Source: Limisalsivibrio acetivorans | Lineage (GTDB): Bacteria; Chrysiogenota; Deferribacteres; Deferribacterales; Geovibrionaceae | Assembly (NCBI RefSeq): GCF_000421105.1 | Contig: NZ_ATWF01000001.1 | Coordinates: forward strand, 239,987 to 303,986 | Direction of reading: 5' to 3' | Length of the DNA stretch: 64,000 bases | In this document: positions 8,847 to 16,459 of the stretch, in pieces | Numbering within the stretch: the first letter of the stretch is position 1 | How the letters are laid out: the number at the start of each line of letters is the position of its first letter | The notes under the pieces: generated by a model | Database searches by the model: none | Told to the model about the DNA's origin: nothing | What the model saw: the letters and a program-made list of their open reading frames with translations, nothing else | Program-made: the position numbers and the translations under genes

Positions 8847-9333
8847 ATGTGGAAAAAATTCCATCCATGGATTTTTTCCTGCTGTTCGAGCAAGGCGACC
8901 TTGCTCTCTCGTACTTTCGGCTACATGAATTGGGCAGAGCCCAATTCAGTTTCGCCTCCAGCGCTTCCATCCGTGGAAGCGGGAGTGAGGGCGAAATGGG
9001 GGTGTATGGTTTTATGTGGAAAAAATTCCATCCATGGATTTTTTCCTGTTGTTCGAGCAAGGCGACCTTGCTCTCTCGTACTTCCGGCTGCATGAATTGG
9101 GCAGAACCCAATTCAGTTTCGCCTCCAGCGCTTCCATCCGTGGAAGCGGGAGTGAGGGCGGAATGGGGGTGTATGGTTTTATGTGGAAAAAATTCCATCC
9201 ATGGATTTTTTCCTGCTGTTCGAGCAGGGAGACCCTGCTCTCTCGTACTTTCGGCTGCATGAATTGGGCAGAGCCCACTTCAGTTTCGCCTCCAGCGCTT
9301 CCATCCGTGGAAGCGTGGGAAATGGCGAAATGG
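8847..9333 (+). repeat. Three tandem copies of a 167-bp hairpin-rich repeat
   Basis: Copies start at 8847, 9014 and 9181 with an exact 167-base period; the third decays after about 9316. Each copy holds an imperfect palindrome around CCATCCATGG and three hairpins: GAGCAAGG-cga-CCTTGCTC, GAATTGGGC-aga-GCCCAATTC and CGCTTCCA-tccg-TGGAAGCG. Copy 3 changes the first stem to GAGCAGGG-aga-CCCTGCTC, a paired compensatory substitution. The period is not a multiple of three and the ORFs are by-products of repetition, so I do not call genes. The same family occurs in the opposite orientation at 39.4-40.0 and 63.7-64.0 kb. Confidence 0.85.
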
Positions 9334-9435
9334 GTTTTTAGGCAGTATGGGGGAATATTTAGATGTGTTTGTGTTGGTATGATAAATGTTTTGTACATAG
9401 ATGTTTATAACTAAAAAATGAGTTTTTGAGGGGTT

Positions 9436-9469
9436 TTAGGGGAACTTTGTTCCCAAAAAGTTCCCCTAA
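9436..9469 (+). repeat. 13-bp perfect hairpin in the lexA leader, shared with the dispersed repeats
   Basis: TTAGGGGAACTTT (9436-9448) pairs perfectly with AAAGTTCCCCTAA (9457-9469) around an 8-base loop. It is the reverse-orientation counterpart of the GGGAACTTT/AAAGTTCCC hairpin at 39426, 41506 and 63752. No U-tract follows on the plus strand, so it is not a standard terminator. It lies 66 bases before the lexA ATG and could affect transcript stability or read-through. Confidence 0.6.
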
Positions 9470-9534
9470 TATATTTGGAAAAAATGCCTTCCATGGATTT
9501 TTCCTTTATTAGAAATTAATTAAGAGGTGCAGAT

Positions 9535-10146
9535 ATGGGCGAGCCCACAGAGAAGCAGAAGCGTTTTTTGGATTACATTGAGAATTTCAGCGACACGTAC
9601 GGTTATTCTCCTTCTGTTCGTGAGATCGCCGGCGGTTTAGGTCTTTCGTCCACGGCCAGCGTCAAGAAGATGCTGGATCGTTTGGAGGAGCGTGGTTTTA
9701 TCCGCAGGGGGGGCAGTGGAACTGCGAGGGGCATAGAGCTTTTACGGGGTCGTTCTTTTCCTGTTTTGGGGCGTATCCAGGCTGGTGTTCCTGTAACTGC
9801 GGAGGAGAACATTGAGGGCTATATATCCCTTAAGGACAAGGCTCATCGTGACTGTTTTTTCTTGAAGGTAGAGGGTGAGAGTATGAAGGACAAGGGGATT
9901 TTGGATGGTGATTTCGCTCTTATCCGCCCTGTTCCTGTGGTGAACAGCGGGAAGATAGGTGTATTTCGTCTGAACGGCGAAGTAACCTTGAAAACCTTCC
10001 GCAAGGGTCCCGAGGGTGTGTTTCTTCTTCCTGCCAATGAGGATTTCGAGCCTATACCTGTGGGGGAGTATGATGAGTTTGAGACAGTGGGTTCTTTGGT
10101 TATGGTAGTCCGGTTGGTGGAGGGTAGCTATGATCCTGAACCTTAA
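9535..10146 (+). CDS. lexA: LexA repressor
   Basis: SOS repressor and self-cleaving protease of 203 residues. The N-terminal winged helix-turn-helix includes PSVREIAGGLGLSSTASVKK. The cleavage bond is Ala83-Gly84 (RIQAGVPV), and the catalytic dyad is Ser116 (GESM) with Lys153 (VTLKTF). All residues needed for RecA-stimulated autocleavage are present. An AGAGGTG site precedes the ATG. It overlaps a small gene and then dinB, making an SOS operon. A LexA-type box lies about 700 bp upstream behind the tandem repeats; no clear operator is seen in the 200 bp immediately upstream. Confidence 0.93.
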   Translation: MGEPTEKQKRFLDYIENFSDTYGYSPSVREIAGGLGLSSTASVKKMLDRLEERGFIRRGGSGTARGIELLRGRSFPVLGRIQAGVPVTAEENIEGYISLKDKAHRDCFFLKVEGESMKDKGILDGDFALIRPVPVVNSGKIGVFRLNGEVTLKTFRKGPEGVFLLPANEDFEPIPVGEYDEFETVGSLVMVVRLVEGSYDPEP

Positions 10147-10375
10147 CGAGAAGATCCGTGTCGGCGCTGTCTTTGAGGGGCATTGGCCGAAGCCCGTATG
10201 GTTTGGTCTGCACGGCGAGAAGGTGCTTATAAAGGAGATCTGCTACCGCTGGAAGGAGCGAGAGGGGGGTGATATGCGTTATAAGTTCACTGTGAGCGAC
10301 GGCTTTAACATCTTCGAAATCCTTTTCAGCACCATGGATATGTGCTGGTATTTAGTGGCGATGGATGAACAATGA
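10130..10375 (+). CDS. Small conserved-looking protein between lexA and dinB (DUF6504-like)
   Basis: An 81-residue protein rich in aromatic residues (PKPVWFGLHGEKVLIKEICYRW, MDMCWYLVAMDEQ). Its pattern, a short beta-rich fold in which a glycine turn precedes V-x-I-x-E and a C-terminal W-x-L-x-x, resembles small DUF6504 proteins that accompany Y-family polymerases; that match is from memory and is inference. GGAGGG precedes the ATG, and the gene overlaps lexA by 17 bases and dinB by 4 (ATGA), so all three are translationally coupled and presumably SOS-induced. It may be a polymerase accessory factor. Confidence 0.6.
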   Translation: MILNLNEKIRVGAVFEGHWPKPVWFGLHGEKVLIKEICYRWKEREGGDMRYKFTVSDGFNIFEILFSTMDMCWYLVAMDEQ

Positions 10376-11586
10376 TACTCTGTATGGATATGGATGCTTT
10401 TTTTGCATCGGTGGAGCAGGCATCGAACCCGAAGCTCAGGGGGAAGCCGATTGCTGTTATCGGTTCGAAGGAGCGCACTGTTGTGGTCACTTCCTCGTAT
10501 GAGGCGAGGGAGTACGGCGTTAAAACGGGAATGACGAAGTATGAGGCGCTGAAGGCCTGCCCATGGCTTGAGGTTGTTGTGGGTCGGACGAGGAAATACA
10601 CGTATGTCAGCAAGGAGATATATAACTTCCTCAAGACGATAACCCCCGATGTTGAGGCATATTCCATCGACGAGGCTTTTCTGGATCTTACCGGAACGGG
10701 CTATTCGCCGGAGGATGCGGCCTATATGATAAAGAGCTTTGTTAAGAGGAGCTTTGATATAACCTGTTCCGTTGGTTCGGGTCCTAACAAGTTTGTGGCA
10801 AAGATGGCCACTGGCGTTAATAAGCCGGATGGTTTCTATCATGTGCCGGAGGATGATGTGCTGGACTTTGTGGACGGGTTCAGGCTAAAGGATTTCTGGG
10901 GGATAGGTCGCAGGTTGTCGAAAAGGTTTGCCAATATGGGTATATTTACTCCCGGGGATCTTCGTGAGCTGGGTGAGGAGCGTCTTGTGGAGATGTTCGG
11001 CATAAACGGCACACGCCTTTTCCGTCTTGCCCATGGTGAATATCCCAAGGGTATAGACGATGATGATCCGCCGGCGAAATCCATAGGGCACAGCATGACC
11101 CTGCCGAGGGATATACGGAGCCGTGAGGCGGCTTCTGACTATATACTCCAGCTTTCGGAGATGGTTTCATCCCGTGCGAGGAAAAACAAATATTCCGGCC
11201 GGACGATAAGCGTTGCAGTGCGTTATACGGATATGAGCACGCACAGGCAGATGCACATGATCCCTTTCTTTACGTCTGCCACGCATCATATCTTTGAGAC
11301 GGCGATGGAGGTCTTTGATGAGATATGGAACGGCGAGCCGATAAGGCTTTTGGGTGTTTCATTGTCTAAGCTGGTGACGAACTGCGTAACGCTCCAGAAC
11401 GTTTCTGACGAGGGGCGGAACTGGGCGGATATCTATGATGCGATGGACAGCATAAACGAGAAGTTCGGCTCCCAGACGTTATCTTTTGGCTCGATGCTTA
11501 ACTGCACCCGCCGTGGTGCGGGGGTTATATCTCCCGCATGGCGCCCCGAGGGTATGCGGGATGTGAGCTATAACGAGAGTTATTGA
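10372..11586 (+). CDS. dinB: DNA polymerase IV (Y-family translesion polymerase)
   Basis: Error-prone translesion polymerase of 404 residues. Palm-domain metal ligands are visible in MDMDAFFASVEQ (Asp6) and YSIDEAFLD (Asp100, Glu101). The SYEAREYGVKTGM segment is the fingers motif and VGSGPNKFVAKMAT the DinB/ImuB-type sequence; a thumb HhH and a little-finger region follow. No clear C-terminal clamp-binding motif was identified. The start overlaps the preceding small gene. Position behind lexA implies induction by DNA damage. The intact acidic triad favours an active DinB over an inactive ImuB. Confidence 0.92.
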   Translation: MILCMDMDAFFASVEQASNPKLRGKPIAVIGSKERTVVVTSSYEAREYGVKTGMTKYEALKACPWLEVVVGRTRKYTYVSKEIYNFLKTITPDVEAYSIDEAFLDLTGTGYSPEDAAYMIKSFVKRSFDITCSVGSGPNKFVAKMATGVNKPDGFYHVPEDDVLDFVDGFRLKDFWGIGRRLSKRFANMGIFTPGDLRELGEERLVEMFGINGTRLFRLAHGEYPKGIDDDDPPAKSIGHSMTLPRDIRSREAASDYILQLSEMVSSRARKNKYSGRTISVAVRYTDMSTHRQMHMIPFFTSATHHIFETAMEVFDEIWNGEPIRLLGVSLSKLVTNCVTLQNVSDEGRNWADIYDAMDSINEKFGSQTLSFGSMLNCTRRGAGVISPAWRPEGMRDVSYNESY

Positions 11587-11603
11587 ACTTTTAATTCTAG
11601 TGG

Positions 11604-11632
11604 TATAAGATTTTATTATTGTTACAACAATA
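11604..11632 (+). promoter_or_regulatory. Candidate promoter/operator of the ATPase-DUF4276 cassette
   Basis: A -10-like TATAAG (11604-11609) has a poorly spaced TTGAAC (11583-11588, 15-base spacer) upstream. Immediately downstream, TATTGTT-ac-AACAATA (11617-11632) is an inverted repeat with perfect 7-bp arms lying over the expected start site, a plausible operator. The ATPase ATG is 24 bases further on, preceded by GAGGCGAG. Candidate only. Confidence 0.35.
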
Positions 11633-11655
11633 CTATTCTTAGAGGCGAGAATACT

Positions 11656-12843
11656 ATGAAGATTGAGTCAATAATCTTGAAAAACTTCAAAGCATTTAAA
11701 GACGCTAAAATGGAGCATATTCCCAGATTATGTGTTGTAGTTGGAGCTAACGGAAGCGGAAAAAGCACAATATTCAGTGTATTCGCATTTCTGAGAGAGG
11801 CTATGAACGGCAATGTTAATACAGCACTTTCAAAGCTTGGAGGAAGTAAAGGGATTAAAGAAGTTAGAAGTAGAGGAACAAAAGATCCTATTGTTATAGA
11901 ATTGAAATTCCGTGATAAATCAGATGGGCCGCTAACAACATATTTTCTTCAAATTAATGAGAAAAATGGTAAAGCATTTGTAGAGAGAGAAATATTAAAG
12001 TATAGAAGAGGGAGTGGTGGGCAGCCATGGCATTTTCTAGACTTTTCAAATGGTTCAGGGCGAGCTGTAACGAATGAACTTGAATCAGTTAATGATGTCA
12101 ATGATTTAGAAAGAGAAGAGCAGTCACTTAAATCGCCTGACATTCTTGCAATAAAAGGGTTAGCACAATTTGAAAGGTTTCCAGCAGTTGTTGCGCTTGG
12201 TAACTTGATTGAGAATTGGCATGTGTCAGATTTCCATATAAACCGTGCAAGAACCGAGCAGGATGCGGGATACGCAGAGCAATTATCCAGAGAGGGTGAA
12301 AACCTTTCACTTGTAATTGAGTACTTGTATAATCATCATAAGAATATTTTTGATAAAATTCTTGATTTATTAAAGAAAAGAGTGCCAGGAATAAGCAATG
12401 TGGAATCGAAGACCAGTGAAGAAGGGAGGGTACTTTTAAAGTTTCAAGACGGATCATTTGAGGATCCTTTTTTGGCAAGATATGTTTCTGATGGAACGAT
12501 TAAAATGTTAGCATATCTAACTCTACTTTATGACCCTAATCCTCATCCATTACTTTGTGTTGAAGAACCAGAAAATCAATTATACCCCAAACTTTTAATG
12601 GAGCTTGCTGAAGAATTTAGAGCATATTCAGCTAGAGGTGGTCAAGTATTTGTATCTACCCATTCACCAGACTTTCTTAATGCTGCTGAGTTAGAAGAAG
12701 TTTTTTGGCTTGAAAAAAGGGATGGCTATACAACTATAAAGAGAGCGAAAGAAGACGAGCAAGTGAGTGCTTATATGAATGATGGTGACAAAATGGGTTA
12801 CTTGTGGAAGCAGGGCTTTTTCGGAGGGGCAGACCCTTTATGA
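11656..12843 (+). CDS. OLD/RecF-like AAA ATPase, putative defence protein
   Basis: A 395-residue ABC/SMC-type ATPase. The N-terminus is SIILKNFKAFKDAKM followed by Walker A GANGSGKST (30-38). YVSDGTIKMLAYLTLL resembles a signature/helical region, LLCVEEPEN (Glu303/304) is Walker B, and QVFVSTHSPDFL is the H-loop. This is the AAA_15/AAA_21 architecture seen in OLD nucleases and in ATPases of two-gene defence systems. It overlaps the DUF4276 gene by 4 bases (ATGA). Both genes are visibly richer in A/T and AAA/AAT/TTT codons than dinB or phoR, suggesting recent acquisition. Defence function is inferred from architecture and pairing. Confidence 0.75.
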   Translation: MKIESIILKNFKAFKDAKMEHIPRLCVVVGANGSGKSTIFSVFAFLREAMNGNVNTALSKLGGSKGIKEVRSRGTKDPIVIELKFRDKSDGPLTTYFLQINEKNGKAFVEREILKYRRGSGGQPWHFLDFSNGSGRAVTNELESVNDVNDLEREEQSLKSPDILAIKGLAQFERFPAVVALGNLIENWHVSDFHINRARTEQDAGYAEQLSREGENLSLVIEYLYNHHKNIFDKILDLLKKRVPGISNVESKTSEEGRVLLKFQDGSFEDPFLARYVSDGTIKMLAYLTLLYDPNPHPLLCVEEPENQLYPKLLMELAEEFRAYSARGGQVFVSTHSPDFLNAAELEEVFWLEKRDGYTTIKRAKEDEQVSAYMNDGDKMGYLWKQGFFGGADPL

Positions 12844-13403
12844 AAACTTTAGCATGCTTTGTTGAAGAGCAGTCTGCAGAAGAGATGCTTTCATGTATTA
12901 TTAAGAAATTGTTCACTGAAAAAGTAGATCCTAAGATTATTGTGTTTGAAGGAAAAGGTGACTTTGATAAAAATATTGAGGGAAAACTAAAGAATTGGAA
13001 AAAACCTGACACCCTGTTTTTATTGTTTCGAGATAAAGATCATGATGACTGTGTTGAGCTAAAGTCAAAGTACTTACAGTATCTTGAAAAGTATAATCTT
13101 GATAGTTGTTCAATTGTAAGAATTGCGTGTAGAGAGCTTGAGTCTTTCTATTTGGGAGATCTTGAAGCTGTTGAAAAAGGACTGTCAATAAATGGTTTAT
13201 CAAAGTTACAGGCAAAAAGCAGTTACAGGAATCCTGATATTATAGAAAAACCAAGTGTTATATTGAAAAGAATAACAAATCAATCCTATCAAAAAATACA
13301 AGGCTCACGTGAAATTAGTAGATTTTTAAAACTTGACGGTTCAAATAGGTCAAAAAGCTTTAATGTACTTATAGAGGGTCTTGACAGGTTGATTAATAGT
13401 TAG
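12840..13403 (+). CDS. DUF4276 family protein, TOPRIM-like effector candidate
   Basis: A 187-residue protein starting FVEEQSAEEML and continuing to LLFRDKDHDDC (Asp65, Asp67, Asp69, Asp70). The early acidic Glu9/Glu10 and later DxD spacing match DUF4276 and a TOPRIM-type metal site, as in nucleases partnered with OLD-like ATPases. I place the start at the ATG overlapping the ATPase stop, not at an in-frame ATG at 12804 that lies inside the ATPase gene; a GGAGGGG site precedes it. The gene ends 2 bases before the convergent phoR stop. A toxic nuclease activated by the ATPase is plausible but inferred. Confidence 0.7.
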   Translation: MKTLACFVEEQSAEEMLSCIIKKLFTEKVDPKIIVFEGKGDFDKNIEGKLKNWKKPDTLFLLFRDKDHDDCVELKSKYLQYLEKYNLDSCSIVRIACRELESFYLGDLEAVEKGLSINGLSKLQAKSSYRNPDIIEKPSVILKRITNQSYQKIQGSREISRFLKLDGSNRSKSFNVLIEGLDRLINS

Positions 13404-13405
13404 CA

Positions 13406-15118
13406 CTACTCCTCCTCGATTTGTGCGACCTCCCTTTCGAAAAGTGTCACAAGGAAGGTGTTGCCCCCCTTGGAGTTGGAGGCGAGGGTTACGGAGCCGC
13501 CGTAGATAGTTGCTATGTGTTTAACTATGCTCAGACCGAGCCCCGTTCCTGTCTGATTGCGGTTTTTGGATTTGTTGACCGTGTAAAACCTTTCGAATAT
13601 GCGTGTTTTCTCTTCCGGCGGGATGGCGGGGCCCTCATCTATAACCCTCAGCTCAACCTCGTCACCGATCCGCTCAACGCTTACCTCAATGGTTTCACTG
13701 CTAGAATACTTGTGCGCATTGTCCGCAAGGTTCGTGGCAACGGTTATAAAATGTTCACGGATTATGCCGATCTCCTCCACTGTGGTGGTGAAAACCGTTT
13801 TTACTGTGTAATGGCTGTAACGCTCCTCCAGCTCCTCGAAAACAGCTTTTACATCCATCGGCTCGGAGAGGATATGATCACCCGTCTGCTCAAGCCTGTG
13901 GAGCTCCAAAATATCATTGATAAGGTTGTTCAGCCTCTTTGAGTTGCCGTGGATAACCCCGAGAAACTTCTCAAGATTCTTCTTGTCTATATCTACATTA
14001 TTCCGGAGCGTTTCGGCGTATCCCATAATCATGGAGAGGGGTGTCTTGAGCTCGTGGGTTATGTTGCCGATGAGCTCCGCCTTGAATGTTTCATACTTGT
14101 TACGCTCGTCTATATTATAGAGAACAATGAGCTTTTCGTCCTCAAGGATCTTTATGAAAACCTCATAGGTGGACTTGCGAAAGGTGGTCTGAAGCCTCGT
14201 ATCCTCCTTGATGTTTATCACCTCGCTGATGAAGTTGATAACATCGAAGTCGTTAACAACGCTTAGAATGTTTTTGTCTATCTCAAGTACACACCCCAGC
14301 TGATGCTCCACCTGAGTGTTATAGTGCTTTATGCTGTTGTTCAGATCCAGAAGGATGATCCCCTCGTCCAGTATGGAGAAGATGTGGTTCAGCTTGGAAC
14401 GCTCATTCTCAAGGAGGGTCTGCTCTTTCTCCATGGAGTTGTAGAGCCTTGCAAAAATCGCAGCTACCTTGGACATGGTTTTGTCTTTGAAAACGGGAAA
14501 GTCGATATCCTTCTCGCCAGCCTCAACGCAGTCCGCAATGTAGCTCAGCTTGCTCATGGGAACGGAGACACGCCTCGCCATAAAGAGGGTTATTCCGGCC
14601 ACAATAATGAATGCAAACAGGAATATACGCACATTCTGGGCGAGGGTTTCTGACTGCAGGGCTTCGAGATATGTCATGGGGTAGGCGATGCGCAGGTACA
14701 TTTCGTCACTATACCGCTTTGCCAGATAGAATGTTTTCTTGTGACTGCCGGGAATCTCACGTATGTCGTAGGCGAAATCCCCATCTTCGGCGCCCTCTAT
14801 CTCCGGCTGTGATAAGGGGTTAATGTATGAGCCGTTTTTACCTGTACGGGAGTCGTATAGGACGTCTCCACCGTTACTTATAAAGGTTATGCGAAGCTGG
14901 GTATTCTTGCTGATCTCCTGAATGTGCGCCACTGTGTAGCGGTCGAACTTCGAATCGAACTGCTTTGTGGCAAGTATATTCCATTTACTCTGCATCTCCA
15001 TCAGCAGCTGTCTCTCCGCACTCTCCATAGCTGAATTGCTGGAGAAATGGAAGGTTAGCAGGAGTATCAGCGCAATGGGCAAAAATATGATAAGAAATAC
15101 GTTAACAAACGATTTCAT
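13406..15118 (-). CDS. phoR: PhoR phosphate-regulon sensor histidine kinase
   Basis: A 570-residue kinase with an N-terminal TM helix, an extracytoplasmic domain of about 140 residues, a second TM near 165-180 (IFLFAFIIVAGITLFMA), HAMP, PAS, the H-box ELIGNITHELKTPLSMIMGY and an HATPase domain (NLADNAHKYSSS, GTGLGLSIVKHI). The H-box and PAS arrangement are PhoR-like. Its ATG overlaps the phoB stop by 4 bases. Together with phoB, phoU and pstB it forms a minus-strand phosphate-starvation operon. Confidence 0.9.
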   Translation of the reverse strand: MKSFVNVFLIIFLPIALILLLTFHFSSNSAMESAERQLLMEMQSKWNILATKQFDSKFDRYTVAHIQEISKNTQLRITFISNGGDVLYDSRTGKNGSYINPLSQPEIEGAEDGDFAYDIREIPGSHKKTFYLAKRYSDEMYLRIAYPMTYLEALQSETLAQNVRIFLFAFIIVAGITLFMARRVSVPMSKLSYIADCVEAGEKDIDFPVFKDKTMSKVAAIFARLYNSMEKEQTLLENERSKLNHIFSILDEGIILLDLNNSIKHYNTQVEHQLGCVLEIDKNILSVVNDFDVINFISEVINIKEDTRLQTTFRKSTYEVFIKILEDEKLIVLYNIDERNKYETFKAELIGNITHELKTPLSMIMGYAETLRNNVDIDKKNLEKFLGVIHGNSKRLNNLINDILELHRLEQTGDHILSEPMDVKAVFEELEERYSHYTVKTVFTTTVEEIGIIREHFITVATNLADNAHKYSSSETIEVSVERIGDEVELRVIDEGPAIPPEEKTRIFERFYTVNKSKNRNQTGTGLGLSIVKHIATIYGGSVTLASNSKGGNTFLVTLFEREVAQIEEE

Positions 15119-15786
15119 GTATCAGCGCGGTACCCTATCTTCGGAACGGATTTTATTATCTTCCCCTTATCCCCCAGCTTCTTGCGCAGGGAGGAAATGT
15201 GGGTATCCACCGTTCTGGAATACACATCGGAGTCATAACCCCAGACAGCATTGAGGAGCTGGTTCCTCGTGAAAACCCTCTTCGGGTTGCGGAGAAAGGT
15301 TACAAGGAGCTCGTATTCCTTATTTGTGAGCGTAATCTCCTCATCATCCACCCGAACGGTGTAGTTTACGGTGTCTATGATGATACCCGCCTCGGAGATA
15401 ACCTTGTTTTCAATGGCGGGGCTTCTGCGGAGTATAGCCTTGATCTTTGCCGCCAGAATATTCATGCTGAAGGGCTTGGTCAGATAGTCATCCGCACCCG
15501 ACTCAAGACCCTTGATAATATCGTTCTCCGTATTCTTTGCGGAGATGATGATTATCGGTATGTGGGCATACTTTTGATTGTTGCGGACAATCCCAAGAAA
15601 ATCCATACCCTTAAGCCCGGGAAGCATAAGGTCCAGAAGGATAACCTCCGGGTTCGAGTTTTCCATATGGATAAGCCCGTCGTTTGCATCGGCGGAGCAG
15701 ATTACCTCATAGTTTTTCTGCTCCATGTTGAACTTGATCAGGTCGCTCATTTCCTCATGGTCTTCGATAACAAGTATTTTTATCAT
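15115..15786 (-). CDS. phoB: PhoB-type OmpR-family response regulator
   Basis: A 223-residue regulator with a receiver domain (EDHEEMSD; phospho-acceptor Asp in VILLDLMLPGLKGMDF; Lys in LTKPF) and a C-terminal OmpR winged helix (LTNKEYELLVTFLRNPKRVFTRNQLL and TVDTHISSLRKKLG). It overlaps phoU by 4 bases upstream and phoR by 4 downstream. Being encoded between phoU and phoR makes PhoB the likely identity; binding sites would be Pho boxes with an 11-bp period. Confidence 0.92.
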   Translation of the reverse strand: MIKILVIEDHEEMSDLIKFNMEQKNYEVICSADANDGLIHMENSNPEVILLDLMLPGLKGMDFLGIVRNNQKYAHIPIIIISAKNTENDIIKGLESGADDYLTKPFSMNILAAKIKAILRRSPAIENKVISEAGIIIDTVNYTVRVDDEEITLTNKEYELLVTFLRNPKRVFTRNQLLNAVWGYDSDVYSRTVDTHISSLRKKLGDKGKIIKSVPKIGYRADT

Positions 15787-16448
15787 TCCCCTTCCTCAAT
15801 TCTCTGGTGTCGGACAATCTTGCCCTCCACCATGAAGTATACAAGTTCACATATATTTGTGGCATGATCGGCTATGCGCTCGAAGCTTTTGGTTATCTGC
15901 ATAAGAGACACAATACCGGTTGTTTTTCTCATATCTTCAGCCAGATAGGTGAGTAGCTCACGCAGAATCTGTGCATGGAGGCTGTCTATATAATCATCCC
16001 GCTTGATAACATCAAAGGCGGATTTCACATCCCTGTTGAAATAGGCGTTAACTGCATCGTTCAGCATTTCAATAGATTCCTCGCCCATCTTCGGTAGGTC
16101 GATATAGGGCTTGATCTGGGGGATCTCGTTTATACGGATGATGTCACAGCATATATCCACGCAGTAATCCCCCACACGCTCGAGATCTACTATGATCCTT
16201 GAAGCTGTGAGCACGAAGCGAAGATCCATGGCCTTAGGCTCATAAAGGGCGAGGATCCTCTGGCATATGGCATCGATATCTATATCAAGCTGGTCCACCT
16301 TTTCGTCCATGTTTATAGTCTTTTTTGCAAGCTCAGAATCCCTTTCCACAAGGCTTTTGATGGAATTCTGGATCATTTCCGTTGTAACCTTCGCCATCTC
16401 TGCTATGAGAGATTTAAGTTGAATGTTGTCGATTTCGTGTTGTGACAT
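15783..16448 (-). CDS. phoU: PhoU phosphate signalling regulator
   Basis: A 221-residue protein of two homologous three-helix bundles. Each contains the PhoU E/DxxxD-type metal cluster region: VDQLDIDIDAICQRI and VDLERVGDYCVDIC in the first, and ADHATNICE near the C-terminus. PhoU links the PstSCAB transporter to PhoR and represses the regulon when phosphate is plentiful. It lies 11 bases after pstB and overlaps phoB, the standard gene neighbourhood. Confidence 0.93.
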   Translation of the reverse strand: MSQHEIDNIQLKSLIAEMAKVTTEMIQNSIKSLVERDSELAKKTINMDEKVDQLDIDIDAICQRILALYEPKAMDLRFVLTASRIIVDLERVGDYCVDICCDIIRINEIPQIKPYIDLPKMGEESIEMLNDAVNAYFNRDVKSAFDVIKRDDYIDSLHAQILRELLTYLAEDMRKTTGIVSLMQITKSFERIADHATNICELVYFMVEGKIVRHQRIEEGE

Positions 16449-16459
16449 ATTAAAAACTC

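Noticed and set aside
8847-9333. CRISPR array
   Set aside because: Units are 167 bp with no spacers and no cas genes nearby.
8847-9333. Integron attC sites
   Set aside because: Palindromic repeats suggested this, but there are no gene cassettes between copies, no integrase and no core-site sequence recognised.
8847-9414. Overlapping ORFs of 82-137 codons on both strands across the tandem repeats
   Set aside because: They arise because each 167-bp unit lacks stops; the period is not divisible by three so each copy would be read in a different frame, and the DNA is palindromic. No ribosome site or known domain.
9436-9469. Rho-independent terminator before lexA
   Set aside because: The 13-bp stem is strong but no U-tract follows on either strand, and it belongs to the dispersed repeat family.
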